A stretch of 64,000 nucleotides of DNA from Myxococcales bacterium (GCA_020633335.1 JACKDU010000002.1:372001-436000); one strand, 5' to 3'; counted from the stretch's first letter, positions 52,998 through 62,385 are shown. The notes: generated by a model from the sequence alone, not told the origin. Numbers and translations are program-made.

Positions 52998-55265
52998 TCA
53001 GCCCTCGGCCTCGACCTCGGCCTCGGCCTCGAAGCGCAGCGGCAGGGAGACGGTGAAGGTCGAGCCGGCGCCGAGCACCGAGGTCGCGGTCACGTCGCCG
53101 CCCATGAGCCGGGCGATCCGCCGCGAGATCGCCAGACCGAGGCCGGTCCCCGACGACCGCGAGCGCTCCGGCGACTCCCCCTGGACGAAGGGCTCGAAGA
53201 GGCTCTCGACCTGATCAGCGGCGATGCCGATCCCGGTGTCGCCGACCGCGAAGTCGATCATCGGCGCCGCCTCGTCGCCGCTGGCCGTGACGCTCAGCGA
53301 GATCTCGCCACGCTCGGTGAACTTGCAGGCGTTCGAGAGGAGGTTAAAGAGGAGCTGGCGGACCCGGGTCTTGTCGCTCCGGATCGTCGTCACCGCCGGA
53401 TCGAGGCGGACGCTCAGGAGGTTGTGATTCATCGCCACCATCGTCCCGAGGGTGCTCACGACCTCGTCGACCAGCGCCGGGACCTCGAAGTCCTCGACGC
53501 TGAGCCGCATCTTGTCGGCCTCGATCTTCGAGAGATCGAGGATGTCGTTGATCAGCACCAGGAGGTGGCGGCCGGCGGAGGTGATCCGCGTGAGGTCCTT
53601 GTAGTAGTCGGCGAGCGCCGCCCGCGATCCCGTCGCCTCGTCGACGAGCATCTCGGAGTAGCCGATGATCGCGTTGAGCGGGGTCCGGAGCTCGTGGCTC
53701 ATGTTGGCGAGGAAGAGGCTCTTGACCCGATTGGCGGCCTCCGCCTCCTCCTTCGCCCGCTTGAGCGCGATCTCGGCCTCCTTGCGCTCGGTGATGTCGC
53801 GGACCGTCGCCTGCAGCACCCGCTCGCCGCTGTAGTCGAAGGCGGCGAGGAGGACCTCGGCCGGGAAGGCCTCGCCGTCGCGGCGGCGATGGAGCCATTC
53901 GAAGTGGACGCTCCCCTCGGCGAAGGCGACGTCGATCTTCGCCTGCGCCTGCTCCCGCGAGGACGCGCCGTCGGCCTGGAATTCCGGCGAGAAGTCGGCC
54001 GGGTGGGCGCCGACGAAGTCGTCCTTCGACGGGATCCCGAACATCTCGAGGGTGCGGGTGTTGCAGTCGAAGAAGCCGTCGCGGCTGAGGAGCATGATCG
54101 CGTCGTTCGACCCCTCAAAGATCGCCCGGAAGCGGCGCTCGCTCGCCTGCAGGGCGTCGAGCGCCGCCCGCCGCTCGGTGATGTCGCGGACCGTCGCCTG
54201 CAGCACCCGCTCGCCGCCGTAGTCGAAGGCGGTGAGGAGGACCTCGGCCGGGAAGTCGACGCCGCCCTGGCGGCGGTGGATCCACTCGAAGCGCCGGCTC
54301 CCGTCGGCGAAGGCGGCCTCGATGTGGGCCTGAGCGGCCGTCCACGAGTCGTCGCCGCCGGGCTGGGACGGCGGCGAGAAGTCGCCGGGGTGGGCGCCTA
54401 CGAAGGCGACCTTCGACCCGAGCCCGAACATCTCGAGGGTGCGGGTGTTGCAGTCGAAGAAGCCGTCGCGGTTGAGGAGCATGATCGCGTCGTTCGAGCC
54501 CTCGAAGATCGCCTGGAACTTGCCCTCGCGCTCGCGGATCGCCTGGGTCGAGCGCTCACGCTCGCTGAGATCGCGGACCGTCGCGATCAACGCGATCCGA
54601 CCGCCGTAGGAGAAGCGACGGAGCGAGACCAGCGCGGGGAAGGTGCTGCCGTCGGCGCGGGTGTGGACCCAGTCGAACTCGATCGACCCGCGGGCCACCG
54701 CCACGTCGATCCACTGCGCGGCCGCCCGCAGCGAGTCGACGCCGCCGGGCTGGGTGGCCGGCGAGAGCTCGCCGGGGTGGCGGCCGATGAAGCTCGCCCG
54801 CTCGGCGACGCCGAAGAGCTCGAGGGTCCGCGCGTTGCAGTCGAAGAAGCCGTCGGTGGTGAGGAGCATCACCGCGTCGTTCGACGAGTCGAAGACCGCC
54901 CGGAACTTGCGGGCGTCGTCCCCCTCGCCGCCGGCCGCGGAGATCAGCGCGTCGCGGCTGCGGCCGAGGATCTCGGCGACCCGCCGGGCGTCCGCCAGCG
55001 TCTCGGCCGCGTCGACCAGGTTGACCTCGACGACGTCGAGCGCCGCCGCGACCTCGCGCGGGAAGCAGGCGTCGAGGAGCGAGACGACGTGCTGGACGAC
55101 GCGGTGGACGTCGGCCCCGTCGATCGCCTCGACCACCCGGCTCCAGAGGTGATCGGCCCAGACGTCGACGTCAAAGGTCCGCGACCGATCGCTCCGCAAG
55201 GCGCCGGCGACTTCGGCCACCAGGCGGGTGCGCTCCTTCCAGATCAGCGGGACAATCGACGGCAT
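52998..55265 (-). CDS. Triple-PAS sensor histidine kinase
   Basis: 755 residues from the ATG at 55265; the frame continues upstream without support. An N-terminal helical domain (about 1-110) is followed by three PAS domains at about 117-235, 243-365 and 370-490 that are close copies: each has F(D/E).SNDA(V/I)MLL, DGFFDCN.RTLE(M/L)FG and FVGAHP-type motifs. Then HisKA with His524 in MSHELRTPLNAIIG and HATPase motifs NLLSNACKFTERG, DTGIGI, SSGTGLGLAIS. No transmembrane segment, so it senses an internal signal. There is no receiver; the partner response regulator is not adjacent. Confidence 0.94.
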   Translation of the reverse strand: MPSIVPLIWKERTRLVAEVAGALRSDRSRTFDVDVWADHLWSRVVEAIDGADVHRVVQHVVSLLDACFPREVAAALDVVEVNLVDAAETLADARRVAEILGRSRDALISAAGGEGDDARKFRAVFDSSNDAVMLLTTDGFFDCNARTLELFGVAERASFIGRHPGELSPATQPGGVDSLRAAAQWIDVAVARGSIEFDWVHTRADGSTFPALVSLRRFSYGGRIALIATVRDLSERERSTQAIREREGKFQAIFEGSNDAIMLLNRDGFFDCNTRTLEMFGLGSKVAFVGAHPGDFSPPSQPGGDDSWTAAQAHIEAAFADGSRRFEWIHRRQGGVDFPAEVLLTAFDYGGERVLQATVRDITERRAALDALQASERRFRAIFEGSNDAIMLLSRDGFFDCNTRTLEMFGIPSKDDFVGAHPADFSPEFQADGASSREQAQAKIDVAFAEGSVHFEWLHRRRDGEAFPAEVLLAAFDYSGERVLQATVRDITERKEAEIALKRAKEEAEAANRVKSLFLANMSHELRTPLNAIIGYSEMLVDEATGSRAALADYYKDLTRITSAGRHLLVLINDILDLSKIEADKMRLSVEDFEVPALVDEVVSTLGTMVAMNHNLLSVRLDPAVTTIRSDKTRVRQLLFNLLSNACKFTERGEISLSVTASGDEAAPMIDFAVGDTGIGIAADQVESLFEPFVQGESPERSRSSGTGLGLAISRRIARLMGGDVTATSVLGAGSTFTVSLPLRFEAEAEVEAEG

Positions 55266-55280
55266 CAGCGACGACAATCG

Positions 55281-55286
55281 ATTGTA
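55281..55286 (-). promoter_or_regulatory. -10-like hexamer TACAAT
   Basis: Minus-strand GGCTACAAT, 15 nt before the ATG at 55265. It is close to consensus TATAAT and leaves a leader of about 8 nt. Confidence 0.55.
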
Positions 55287-55379
55287 GCCGGGTTCCCGTG
55301 CTCGTTGGCCGACCCTTCCCCGGCAAAGCGCGCGCGCTCTGCCGCGCATCCGCCGGTCGCGGGCCGTCCGCGACCGTGC

Positions 55380-55385
55380 TAGGGA
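55380..55385 (+). promoter_or_regulatory. -10-like hexamer TAGGGA, leaderless type
   Basis: GTGCTAGGGATT, then 7 nt, then the glk ATG at 55393. A weaker hexamer, but with the same spacing. Confidence 0.35.
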
Positions 55386-55392
55386 TTCGCCC

Positions 55393-56382
55393 ATGCAGAT
55401 CCTCGCCGGCGACATCGGCGGCACCAAGACTGACCTCGCCCTCCTCCGCGTCGACCCATCGGGGGAGAGCGCCCCCCGCGAGCTCGCGTCGGCGCGCTTT
55501 CGCAGCGCCGAGCACTCCGGCCTGTCGGCGATGGTCGACGCCTTCCTCGGCGGAGCGTCGGCGACGATCGAGCGCGCGGCCTTCGGCGTCGCCGGTCCGG
55601 TGGTCGGCGACGTCTGCACGACCACCAACCTCCCCTGGCGGATCGACGCCGCCGAGCTCGCGCGCGGGCTCGGGATCCCTCGCGTCCGCCTCCTCAACGA
55701 CTTCCACGCGCTCGCGCTCGGAATCGGCGTCCTCGGCCCGAACCAGGTGGAGATCCTCCAGGCGGGCGAGGTCGACCCGAGCGGGCCGCAGGCGATCATC
55801 GGCGCCGGCACCGGCCTCGGCGAGGCGATCCTCGTGCCGACGCCGAGCGGGCCGCGGGTGATCGCCACCGAGGGCGGCCACGCCGACTTCGCCCCCCGCG
55901 ACGCGATCGAGCTCCGCCTCCTCCGCCGCCTCCTCGATCGCCACCAGCACGTCTCCTACGAGCGCCTGGTCTCGGGGACAGGGATCGCGACGATCTACGA
56001 GCTCCTGGTCGCCGAGGGGCTGGTCGCCGAGTCGGCGGCGACCCGCGCGCGCCTCGGCGCCGAGGACCCGGCGGCGGTGATCGGCGAGCTCGCGCTCGCC
56101 GGCGCGGATCCGGCCTGCGTCGCCGCCGTCGATCGCTTCGTCGCGATCTACGGGGCCGAGGCCGGCAACCTCGCGCTCAAGACGCTGCCGCGCGGCGGCC
56201 TCTACGTCGCCGGCGGGATCGCCCCCAAGCTCCTGCCGATCCTCCGCCGCGGCGCCTTCGTCGAGGCGCTCTGCGCCAAGGGGCGGATGGAGCCGCTCCT
56301 CCGTCGCCTCCAGGTGGCGGTGGTCACCGAGCCGCGGGTCGGCCTCCTCGGGGCCGCCCGCGCCGCCGCCGAGGGGCTCTAG
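55393..56382 (+). CDS. glk: Glucokinase
   Basis: 329 residues, matching the usual 320-330 of the E. coli Glk family (PF02685). The phosphate-binding loop is LAGDIGGTKTDLAL; FGVAGPVVGD, TTNLPWRID, LLNDFHALALG (catalytic Asp) and IGAGTGLGEA follow, with TEGGHADFAPRD for sugar binding and a C-terminal YVAGGIAPKLLP. It phosphorylates glucose to glucose-6-phosphate with ATP in the cytoplasm. It is not the ROK type. A TGTCC hairpin follows before the convergent acylase. Confidence 0.95.
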   Translation: MQILAGDIGGTKTDLALLRVDPSGESAPRELASARFRSAEHSGLSAMVDAFLGGASATIERAAFGVAGPVVGDVCTTTNLPWRIDAAELARGLGIPRVRLLNDFHALALGIGVLGPNQVEILQAGEVDPSGPQAIIGAGTGLGEAILVPTPSGPRVIATEGGHADFAPRDAIELRLLRRLLDRHQHVSYERLVSGTGIATIYELLVAEGLVAESAATRARLGAEDPAAVIGELALAGADPACVAAVDRFVAIYGAEAGNLALKTLPRGGLYVAGGIAPKLLPILRRGAFVEALCAKGRMEPLLRRLQVAVVTEPRVGLLGAARAAAEGL

Positions 56383-56395
56383 GCGCGAGAGAACA

Positions 56396-56417
56396 AGCCT
56401 GTCCCCGAGGACAGGCT
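56396..56417. terminator. AGCCTGTCC-CCGA-GGACAGGCT hairpin between convergent genes
   Basis: A perfect 9-bp stem with a tetraloop, 13 nt after the glk stop and ahead of the convergent penicillin-acylase stop. It shares the TGTCC/GGACA core with other gene ends. Confidence 0.6.
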
Positions 56418-56429
56418 CGATCCCCTCCC

Positions 56430-59012
56430 CTACTCCGGCTTGAGGGTCACGGTCGCCTCGACGTCGGCGTCGACCTCGTCGCGGGTGAAGGGGAGGCGGT
56501 GGTACTCGCCCGCGACCCACTCGTCGAGGCCGTCGGCCCAGTGTGGGCTCGTCGGCTCGCCGCTGTTGCCCCGCGGGAAGTTGAGGTAGGTGACCGGGAG
56601 CCCGTCATCGTCGAACTCGGTGACGATCCGGAAGACCGGCCCGTCGTGCGAGTCGAAGCGGCCGGCGATCTCGCCCATCTCGTCGTGGTACTTCGACGAC
56701 GAGACGTTGACCGTGTCCTCGCCGCCGTCGACCGGCGTCCACGGGCTGTCGAGGTCGCCCCCGTAGGGGTTGCGGAAGTGGGCGCCGTGGCGATCGCCCC
56801 AGGCGTAGCCCGCGGGATCGACCCCGCCGAACTCGGTCGTCAGCCAATTCGCCGCCTCCGCGAGGCCGCGGAGGATCAGCACGTCGCGCCCCTGCTGGAG
56901 GATCGAGTCGCCCTCCGGGTAGGCGCCGCTGTAGAGGAGCATGCCGAACTTGATGATGTAGACCGGCGCGGCCGACAAGACCTGCTCGTAGAAGGCCTCC
57001 GGCAGGTCGTCGCGGAGCGCGGCGATCGTCGCCTCGTGGGCGAAGACGTGGAAGGCGAGCGCGGCCGCCGAGTCGCGGCGCATCTGCCGGTCCCAGTCCT
57101 GGGTCATCAGCTTGACCAGCGCGTCGAGCTCGGGGCGGCCGCGGAACTCCATCAGCGCGTCGTCGGTGTCGACCCGCGAGTACGCGTCCTCGAGCGCCGT
57201 CAGCATGACCTCGGCGTTGAGCGAGTAGGCGTCGTTCTGCAGCGCCTTCATCGAGTCGACGGTGACCGGGCCGGCGCTGGTGAGGAGCCCCAGTTGATCC
57301 TCGATCCGCTTGGCCCGGTAGCCCGGCGCGAAGTAGGTGCCGTAGTACCAGGGGTCGTTGCCGACGTCGCCGTCGCCGGTGAAGCCCCAGGGGTCGTTGT
57401 TGGCGGTAACGATGAAGCCGGTCTGGGCGGCCCGCGAGGCCGGCATCTTGTCGCGGCCGAGCCAGGTCCCGGTCCAGTAGGAGCCGACGTCGTCGCCGTC
57501 GATCACCTGGAAGGGCATCGGCCGCGCGCTCGGATCACCGCGATCGGGGATCAGCACGTGGACCCGGTAGGAGATGTCCTGGGCGTCGGCCGAGACGAAG
57601 TTGAAGGTGCCGACCTCCATCGTGTCGACCGCCTCCTCGTACTCGCTCACCGAGCCCGCCCGCATCATCCGCAGGAAGGCCAGCGCCTCGTTGGTCGCCC
57701 GGAAGCCGGTCCAATTGAAGAGGACCTTGCGCCCGGGATCGACGAGGAGCGCCTCGTCGAGGAGGTAGTTGTCGATCAGGAGGCCGTAGCCCGGGACCTC
57801 GCGGATCGTCATCGCCCGATCGGCCGCGCCCTTCACCTTGATCACCTCGTCGCGGGTGACGATCGCGACCTCCTGGCCGGCGACGTTCGCCTTGGTCTCG
57901 TCGCCCGAGAGGGTGATGCTCCAGAGATCCATGACGTCGGCGAAGCCGGTGGTCGCCGCCCACTGCACCTTGCGGTTGTGCCCGAGCTGGACCCCGGGGG
58001 CGCCGACGAAGCCGAAGCCGGCGACGTCGACGTTGCCCGCCCGATCCGCGGAGTTGAGGTGGAGGGCGTACATCACCGACGGCGACTCGAGGGGCTGGTG
58101 GGGATCGTTGCAGATGATCGGCCGGCCGTTCTCGGTGAATTGGCCGCTCACCGCCCAGTTGTTCGAGCCCTGGATCCGGATCCCGTCCATCTTCGCCCGG
58201 AACTCGCGGAGCGCCTCGGGGAGCCGCTCGCGGAGCTCCGCCGGCATCGCCCGCGGAGGCGCGGCGAGGCCCTTGGCGGGCGCCTTGCCGACGCTCGGCG
58301 CCGGTCGATCCTCGGGCGGCACGGTGAAGGTCTGGAAGGCCGGCTTCGGCAGCTCGATCGCGTCGAGGAGCGAGGTCCAGCGGCCGACGACCGTCGCCAG
58401 GAGCTCGTTCTCCACCGAGTTCGAGTTGCCGAAGGTGATCAGCTTGGCGATGACGAAGGGGTCGTCGTTGGTCCAGGGCTCGGGCATGTAGTCGAGCTCC
58501 CCGGGGCCGAAGCCGTAGGGGAGCGGCGCCTCGCCGGCCTCGATCTCGGCGATCCGCCGGTTGACGCCGGCGACCCAGGAGACGAAGAGCTTGTACTCCT
58601 CGGGGTTCTCGTCGCGGAGGCGGGCCGCGTCCTCGGCCCCCCAGCGGGCGAAGTCCATCAGGCGGGCGAGCTCGTCGTCGCCGAGGCGACCCGAGCCGAG
58701 CACCTCGGCCCGCCGCCCGTGGGCCCGCCGCCGCATCAGGTCGAGCTGGAAGAGGCGATCGGTCGCCACCTGATAGCCGGCGGCGTAGAGGAGATCGAAG
58801 TCGTTGGCCGCGTAGATGTGGGGGACGCCGCGGGTGTCGATCTTGATCTCGACCTCGTCCGCGAGGCCCGGGAAGGTCTCGAGATCCTCCCACGCGAGGC
58901 CGGCGGTGCCGCCCTCCCCTTCGGTGTCTCCGTCGCCGCCGCTGCAGGCGAGGAGGAGGGCGAGAGCGGCGGAGCTGAGGGTCGTGCAGGCGCGTCGTAG
59001 GGTCTTCAACAT
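56430..59012 (-). CDS. Penicillin-acylase-family Ntn hydrolase, lipoprotein
   Basis: 860 residues from the ATG at 59012, with AAGGA 7 nt upstream; a TTG two codons earlier is not needed. Lipobox LLAC. The alpha part (about 25-275) is followed by the autocleavage/nucleophile site, IQG-Ser283-NNWAVSG, then ICNDPHQPL and the long beta chain. Family members cut themselves before that Ser and hydrolyse amides such as beta-lactam side chains or acyl-homoserine lactones. Long-chain acyl substrates (quorum quenching) are possible but not shown by sequence. The lipobox puts it outside the cytoplasmic membrane. Confidence 0.94.
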   Translation of the reverse strand: MLKTLRRACTTLSSAALALLLACSGGDGDTEGEGGTAGLAWEDLETFPGLADEVEIKIDTRGVPHIYAANDFDLLYAAGYQVATDRLFQLDLMRRRAHGRRAEVLGSGRLGDDELARLMDFARWGAEDAARLRDENPEEYKLFVSWVAGVNRRIAEIEAGEAPLPYGFGPGELDYMPEPWTNDDPFVIAKLITFGNSNSVENELLATVVGRWTSLLDAIELPKPAFQTFTVPPEDRPAPSVGKAPAKGLAAPPRAMPAELRERLPEALREFRAKMDGIRIQGSNNWAVSGQFTENGRPIICNDPHQPLESPSVMYALHLNSADRAGNVDVAGFGFVGAPGVQLGHNRKVQWAATTGFADVMDLWSITLSGDETKANVAGQEVAIVTRDEVIKVKGAADRAMTIREVPGYGLLIDNYLLDEALLVDPGRKVLFNWTGFRATNEALAFLRMMRAGSVSEYEEAVDTMEVGTFNFVSADAQDISYRVHVLIPDRGDPSARPMPFQVIDGDDVGSYWTGTWLGRDKMPASRAAQTGFIVTANNDPWGFTGDGDVGNDPWYYGTYFAPGYRAKRIEDQLGLLTSAGPVTVDSMKALQNDAYSLNAEVMLTALEDAYSRVDTDDALMEFRGRPELDALVKLMTQDWDRQMRRDSAAALAFHVFAHEATIAALRDDLPEAFYEQVLSAAPVYIIKFGMLLYSGAYPEGDSILQQGRDVLILRGLAEAANWLTTEFGGVDPAGYAWGDRHGAHFRNPYGGDLDSPWTPVDGGEDTVNVSSSKYHDEMGEIAGRFDSHDGPVFRIVTEFDDDGLPVTYLNFPRGNSGEPTSPHWADGLDEWVAGEYHRLPFTRDEVDADVEATVTLKPE

Positions 59013-59066
59013 GGCCAAGTCCTTGAACCCGTGACCGGCCCGCGGGCGCGGCCTCGAGGCGCCCGG

Positions 59067-59072
59067 AGTCTA
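59067..59072 (-). promoter_or_regulatory. -10-like hexamer TAGACT
   Basis: Minus-strand GTGCTGATAGACT, about 54 nt before the ATG at 59012. The leader carries an AAGGA Shine-Dalgarno. Confidence 0.35.
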
Positions 59073-59157
59073 TCAGCACGGCGCGGCGACGCGCGCGATC
59101 CGGTCGCCCTCGACGGGGCCGCGACGTCGGGGGCTCGCCACCCCGACGCTCATCACC

Positions 59158-60120
59158 TCACTTCGGCATCGCCACGATCCACGCGACGTGGTGCCCGCAC
59201 GACGCGTTGGGATCGAGCGCGCTGTGCACGTGGGTCTGCAGGGCCTTGCACTTGTGCACCCCGCAGAACCCCTCCTCCAGCTCCAGGATCTCGATCTGGG
59301 GCGCCTCCCAGCGGAGCGTGAAGGTCCCCTCCGGCGGATCGCAGGTCACCGGATCTGGGACGCAGCCCGGGCCCGTGGCGTTCGGGCTCAGATCATGGAG
59401 GAGGGGCGCGGGCTTGGGCAGCGAGACCACGCCCTGGCCGGCGACGTAGAGGGGATCGAGCGCGTTCATCGCCTCGGGGTTGGGCCCCTGGAAGATCTGG
59501 TAGGCCGCGAACTCGCAGACGCCGCCCCGCTCGACGAAGTGGAGGAAGACCCGCGCGCAGGCGTCTGGGGGGAGCACCGGGGCGTAGCCGTCGGGCCACT
59601 TCGCCAAGACCTTGACCCAGCTCTCGACCGGGCTCCCCTTGCAGGCGAAGTCGTCGGCGACGACCTTGATCCCGCCGTCGATCGCGCTGATCGCCCCGGT
59701 GAAGAAGCGGATCTCGCCGCAATTCGGCGGCTCTGGGATCGCAAAGCCCGGCTCGACGTCCGAGAGCTCGAGGAGGAGGAAGGGCGCGAGCGAGTCGTCG
59801 ACCTCGCAGACCAGGCCACCGGTGGTGCTGGTGTCGGTCGTGCCGCTGGTGATCGGCTCGCTCGTCGACGTGTCGGCGGCGGTCGTCGGATCGGTGGTCG
59901 AGGTGCCGCCGCTGCCGGCGCTCGTGGTCGACGTGCTCGCGCTCGTGCTCGTGCTCGTCGCGCTCGCGGACCCGTCGCTCGCGCTCACCTGCGAGTCGGA
60001 GCTGACGGTCTCCCCGCCGGTGGTCTTGCCGGTGGTCGCGTACTCGTGCCAGGCCGGGTTGTCCATCGGACAGCCGAGCAGCACGAGGCCGACCGCGGCC
60101 ATGGGGAGTACGCGGGCCAT
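59158..60120 (-). CDS. Lipoprotein with Thr/Ser linker, unknown domain
   Basis: 320 residues from the ATG at 60120 (MARVLPMAAV), supported by a TACCAT hexamer 6 nt upstream. Lipobox LLGC; a linker of about 80 residues, nearly all Ser/Thr; then a domain of about 200 residues with seven or more cysteines (GLVCEVD, PPNCGEIRF, DFACKG, DACARVF, GGVCEF, GPGCVPDPVTC, GFCGVHKC). The many cysteines and regular strands suggest a disulphide-bonded beta domain outside the cell. I do not recognise the family. Confidence 0.85.
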   Translation of the reverse strand: MARVLPMAAVGLVLLGCPMDNPAWHEYATTGKTTGGETVSSDSQVSASDGSASATSTSTSASTSTTSAGSGGTSTTDPTTAADTSTSEPITSGTTDTSTTGGLVCEVDDSLAPFLLLELSDVEPGFAIPEPPNCGEIRFFTGAISAIDGGIKVVADDFACKGSPVESWVKVLAKWPDGYAPVLPPDACARVFLHFVERGGVCEFAAYQIFQGPNPEAMNALDPLYVAGQGVVSLPKPAPLLHDLSPNATGPGCVPDPVTCDPPEGTFTLRWEAPQIEILELEEGFCGVHKCKALQTHVHSALDPNASCGHHVAWIVAMPK

Positions 60121-60126
60121 GAGGCG

Positions 60127-60132
60127 ATGGTA
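60127..60132 (-). promoter_or_regulatory. -10-like hexamer TACCAT, leaderless type
   Basis: Minus-strand GGCTACCAT, then 6 nt, then the ATG at 60120. Confidence 0.5.
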
Positions 60133-60196
60133 GCCGCCCGCGCCCCGGCCGGCCATCGGCGATTGGGGCGCTCGCCGACCGCGCGGCCGGCCGGCC

Positions 60197-61930
60197 CTAC
60201 ATCGAGATCGAGCCCTTGCGGAAGTCGGTGGTCGCCAGGTGGGCGTTGATCAGCACCGGCTTGCCGGCGCGCGCCGCCTCCTTGGCGGCCGCCAGGACCG
60301 GCTCGATCTCGGCGCTCTCGCCGATCACGAAGCCGACGCCGCCGAATCCCTCGGCCGCGCGGTGGTAGTCGGTCCGCGCGAGCGGACAGCCGACATCATC
60401 GCCGAGGATCTCGACCTGCTCGCGGGCGATCTGCGACCAGCAGGCGTCGTTGCCGACGACCGCGATCACCGGCACGCCGTGGCGCGCGAAGGTGTCGAAC
60501 TCGGCGAGGCTGTAGCCGACCGAGCCGTCGCCGTAGAGGATCCAGGTCTCGGCCTCGGGGCGCGCGAGCTTGGCCCCGAGGGCGAATCCCGCGCCCACGC
60601 CGAGGGTGCCGAAGACCCCGGGATCGAGCCAGCGGAGCGGCCCCCGCGGGCTCATCGTGTAGGACGCGGTGGCGACGAAGTCCCCGCCGTCCGCGACCAG
60701 CACCGAGTCCTCCTCGAGGACCGCGTCCATCCGCCGGCAGAGGTCGACCGGGTTGACCATCTTCTCGGCGGGCGTGGCCTTGGCCGCGATCTCGACCTCG
60801 CGGTCGTTGTCGGCGGCGCGCAGGCGATCGATCCAGTCGCCGTGGCGACCCGCGCTCGGCAGCGCCGCCGCCAGGCGGATCAGGAAGCGGCCGGCGTCGC
60901 CGTGGGCCGCGACGTCCGGCCGGCGGTTGCGCTGCATCTCCTCCATGCTCCGGTTGGCGGCGATGTAGGTCGCGCGCGAGGGGATGTGGCGCCCGTACTC
61001 GAGGCGGAAGTCGGCCGGGACCCCGGCGAGGATCACCAGGTCGGCCTGCTTGAGTGCGTTGCGCCGGCCGTGACGCATCTGCAGGGTGTGGCCGACGCCG
61101 AGGAGGCCGCGGGCCATCCCCGAGAGGTAGACCGGGATCCCGAGCCCCTCGATCGCCCGCGCGAGCGCGTCGGCCTCGCCCGGGGAGACCAGCGCCTGCG
61201 AGCCCACCAGGAGGACCGGCCGCTCGGCGGCCGCGAGCGCCTTGGCGGCGGCCTTCACCGACGCCGGGCTCGGCTCGGGGAGCGCGATCGTCGGCGCCTC
61301 GGCGACCGACTGCCGATCGGCGCCGGCGAAGAGGCGCCAGGTGTGGGCGCCGAGGTAGGCGGCCATCGCCCGCTCCTGCATCGTCGGCGAGCGACCCGGC
61401 TTCGACTTGGCGCCGTACCAGCTCTTGACCACCGAGGCCTCGTAGAGGAGGTCGACCGGCACCTCGATGAAGACCGGCCCGGGCACCCCGGCCTGGGCGA
61501 CCTGGAAGGCGTGCTCGACGACGCCGACGAGATCACGGACCCGCCGCACCGAGGTCGCCCACTTCACGTGGGGCCGCATCAGCGCCATCTGATCGATGTC
61601 CTGGAGCGCCCCGCGGCCGCGGAGCACCGTCGCCGTCGCGCCGCCAAAGAGGATCAGCGGCGACTGGGCGAGCTGCGCGTTCTTGACCGCGGTGATCGTG
61701 TTGGTGAGGCCAGGGCCGGCGGTCACCGCCGCGACCCCCGGGACCCCGGTGAGGCGGGCGACGGCGTCGGCGGCGAAGACCGCGTTGACCTCGTGGCGGA
61801 CGTCGATCACCGAGATCCCGCGGCGCTTGGCGCCCACCAGGATCGGCGAGATGTGCCCCCCGCAGAGGGTAAAGAGCCAGCGCACGCCCTGCTTGTGCAG
61901 GACCTCGGCAATCCAGGCGCCACCGTCCAT
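60197..61930 (-). CDS. ThDP-dependent lyase resembling animal ILVBL/HACL2
   Basis: 577 residues; GAGGAGG lies upstream of the ATG. Three-domain ThDP enzyme: the N-terminal domain has LCGGHISPILVGAKRRG, RHEVNAVFAADA, VTAGPGLTNTITAVKNAQ and GRGALQDIDQ; the middle domain PVLLVGSQALVSPGEADAL and GMARGLLGVGH; the C-terminal domain the cofactor motif GDGSVGYSLAEFDTF...NDACWSQ and RGPLRWLDPGVFGTLGVG. From memory these follow human ILVBL (2-hydroxyacyl-CoA lyase 2) more closely than true acetolactate synthases. Expected reaction: cleavage of a 2-hydroxyacyl-CoA to an aldehyde and formyl-CoA. The 17-nt gap from the thioesterase gene supports an acyl-CoA role. Confidence 0.93.
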   Translation of the reverse strand: MDGGAWIAEVLHKQGVRWLFTLCGGHISPILVGAKRRGISVIDVRHEVNAVFAADAVARLTGVPGVAAVTAGPGLTNTITAVKNAQLAQSPLILFGGATATVLRGRGALQDIDQMALMRPHVKWATSVRRVRDLVGVVEHAFQVAQAGVPGPVFIEVPVDLLYEASVVKSWYGAKSKPGRSPTMQERAMAAYLGAHTWRLFAGADRQSVAEAPTIALPEPSPASVKAAAKALAAAERPVLLVGSQALVSPGEADALARAIEGLGIPVYLSGMARGLLGVGHTLQMRHGRRNALKQADLVILAGVPADFRLEYGRHIPSRATYIAANRSMEEMQRNRRPDVAAHGDAGRFLIRLAAALPSAGRHGDWIDRLRAADNDREVEIAAKATPAEKMVNPVDLCRRMDAVLEEDSVLVADGGDFVATASYTMSPRGPLRWLDPGVFGTLGVGAGFALGAKLARPEAETWILYGDGSVGYSLAEFDTFARHGVPVIAVVGNDACWSQIAREQVEILGDDVGCPLARTDYHRAAEGFGGVGFVIGESAEIEPVLAAAKEAARAGKPVLINAHLATTDFRKGSISM

Positions 61931-61947
61931 CGCGTCCTCCTCAGAAG

Positions 61948-62349
61948 TCAGCCCGCGCCGCGGCGGGCGAGCACGTGGGTCTCGAGCACAAAGCAGGTGA
62001 GCTCGCCGCTGAGGACGACCTCGTCCCCGCGGCGGACCTCGACGCTCACCCGCCGCTTCTTGCCGCCCTCGCCGGCGGCCTCCGTGGCGATCGCCACGAC
62101 CTCGTCGCCGACGACCACCGGCTTCAGGAAGCGGAGCTCGGCGCCGCCGAGGACGACGTTGGGGTGGTTGACCGCGAGCATCGCCGCGTAGTCGGCGAGG
62201 CCGAAGATGAAGCCGCCGTGGACGAGGCCGTGCTCGTCGGCGGCCATCTCCGGCAGGGTCGTCAGGGCGACCTCGGCCCGCCCGGGGCTGAGGGCGATCG
62301 GCGCGCCGACCAGGCGAGGGCTGATCTGAAGGTGGGTCCGGGCTTCCAT
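61948..62349 (-). CDS. Hotdog-fold acyl-CoA thioesterase (PaaI/YbgC-like)
   Basis: 133 residues from the ATG at 62349. Hotdog signature: EMAADEHGLVHGGFIFGLADYAAMLAVNHPN, where HG.(V/I)HGG with a following Asp is the thioesterase active region, then AELRFLKPVVVGDEVVA and the second strand set. It would release free acids from acyl-CoA. The gene lies 17 nt upstream of the ILVBL/HACL2-like gene in one operon, consistent with handling the same acyl chains. The long frame upstream of 62349 is not supported. Confidence 0.9.
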   Translation of the reverse strand: MEARTHLQISPRLVGAPIALSPGRAEVALTTLPEMAADEHGLVHGGFIFGLADYAAMLAVNHPNVVLGGAELRFLKPVVVGDEVVAIATEAAGEGGKKRRVSVEVRRGDEVVLSGELTCFVLETHVLARRGAG

Positions 62350-62379
62350 CGGGTCGATCGCGCGCCGCGAGTGGCGCGC

Positions 62380-62385
62380 CTTATA
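62380..62385 (-). promoter_or_regulatory. -10-like hexamer TATAAG
   Basis: Minus-strand GTGCTATAAG, about 30 nt before the ATG at 62349. It would drive the thioesterase/lyase operon with a short leader. Confidence 0.45.

Noticed and set aside
51720..55382. A 1220-residue open frame antisense to the zinc-ribbon and triple-PAS kinase genes
   Set aside because: It is a high-GC shadow; its repeated segments merely mirror the repeated PAS domains on the minus strand.
56499..59000. An 833-residue open frame antisense to the penicillin acylase
   Set aside because: Low-complexity Arg/Glu/Asp composition and no start signal, while the acylase on the other strand has all family motifs.
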